Source of the DNA: Thoreauomyces humboldtii
Lineage: Eukaryota; Chytridiomycota; Chytridiomycetes; Spizellomycetales; Powellomycetaceae
Direction: 5' to 3'
DNA: 17,538 bases
Assembly (NCBI GenBank): GCA_027596035.1
Contig: JADGJA010000470.1
Location: 1 to 17,538, forward strand
The stretch's first letter is position 1, and every line of letters starts with the position of its first letter. The notes beneath the pieces were generated by a model. It saw only the letters and a list, made by a program, of their open reading frames with translations. It had not been told where the DNA came from and searched no databases. Shown here one piece after another: positions 17,461 to 17,538 of the stretch. The translations under genes and the position numbers were made by a program.

Positions 17461-17538
17461 AGGGCCGTGTGAGGTGTAGCGTCGACAGCTCTTCCCCTCA
17501 AACCTCTCCCTCCAGGACCTCCGGGCCCTCCCACCCTC

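Larger units (their letters stand above)
17013..17538. other. Region after tRNA: possible small gene and G-rich repeats
   Basis: No recognised gene is present up to the window edge. A low-confidence two-exon plus-strand gene and a degenerate G-rich repeat are listed separately. The last 60 bases (about 17479-17538) are C-rich on the plus strand. Confidence 0.4.

Noticed and set aside
17259..17534. 91-codon minus-strand frame at the right edge
   Set aside because: Its sequence is Pro/Gly/His-rich and derives from the G-rich repeat; no family match.
1..17538. Mobile elements, CRISPR arrays, prokaryotic operons, secondary metabolite or defence clusters
   Set aside because: No terminal repeats with transposase or reverse transcriptase motifs, no spaced repeats, and all recognised genes are conserved eukaryotic housekeeping or cell-surface genes.

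Overview
This is a gene-dense stretch of nuclear DNA from a filamentous or yeast-like fungus, most likely a basidiomycete. The evidence is many short GT-AG introns (about 45 to 130 nt, with CTAAC/CTGAC-like branch sites), about 55 percent GC, intergenic gaps of 90 to 800 bp, and a gene set typical of fungi: a Cps1/hyaluronan-synthase-like glycosyltransferase, an NRDE2/Nrl1 homologue, the small fungal complex I subunit, TVP23 and a Rab5. I cannot place it to genus from sequence alone.

Layout, left to right: (1) 126-1538, minus, YheT/EMB8-type alpha/beta hydrolase, one exon. (2) 2324-4202, plus, family 2 membrane glycosyltransferase, 4 exons. (3) 4294-6531, minus, RasGEF (CDC25-like) protein, one exon. 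(4) 6851-11261, plus, NRDE2/Nrl1 family protein, which I assembled as 18 exons. (5) 11403-11895, minus, 72-residue complex I 9.5 kDa-type subunit, 4 exons. (6) 12074-13693, plus, mitochondrial methionyl-tRNA formyltransferase, 8 exons. (7) 13844-14868, minus, Golgi membrane protein TVP23, 4 exons. (8) 15408-16399, plus, Rab5/Vps21 GTPase, 5 coding exons and a probable 5'UTR intron. (9) 16940-17012, minus, tRNA-Arg(ACG). (10) A doubtful small plus-strand gene at 17058-17448. Most multi-exon genes were rebuilt by hand, matching splice phase and family conservation at each junction.

The genes do not form one pathway. The clearest organisational feature is that the eight protein genes strictly alternate strand (- + - + - + - +), so every neighbouring pair is divergent or convergent. 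Two divergent pairs share a cellular theme: the complex I subunit with mitochondrial Fmt, and TVP23 with Rab5 (Golgi/endosome traffic). I found no mobile element, CRISPR array, viral remnant, secondary metabolite cluster or clear novel system. The items most worth checking are three introns whose length is a multiple of three and which contain no in-frame stop, a 16-bp direct repeat flanking a splice acceptor in FMT1, a 5'UTR intron carrying a uORF in the Rab5 gene, and a long out-of-frame ORF overlapping the NRDE2 start.
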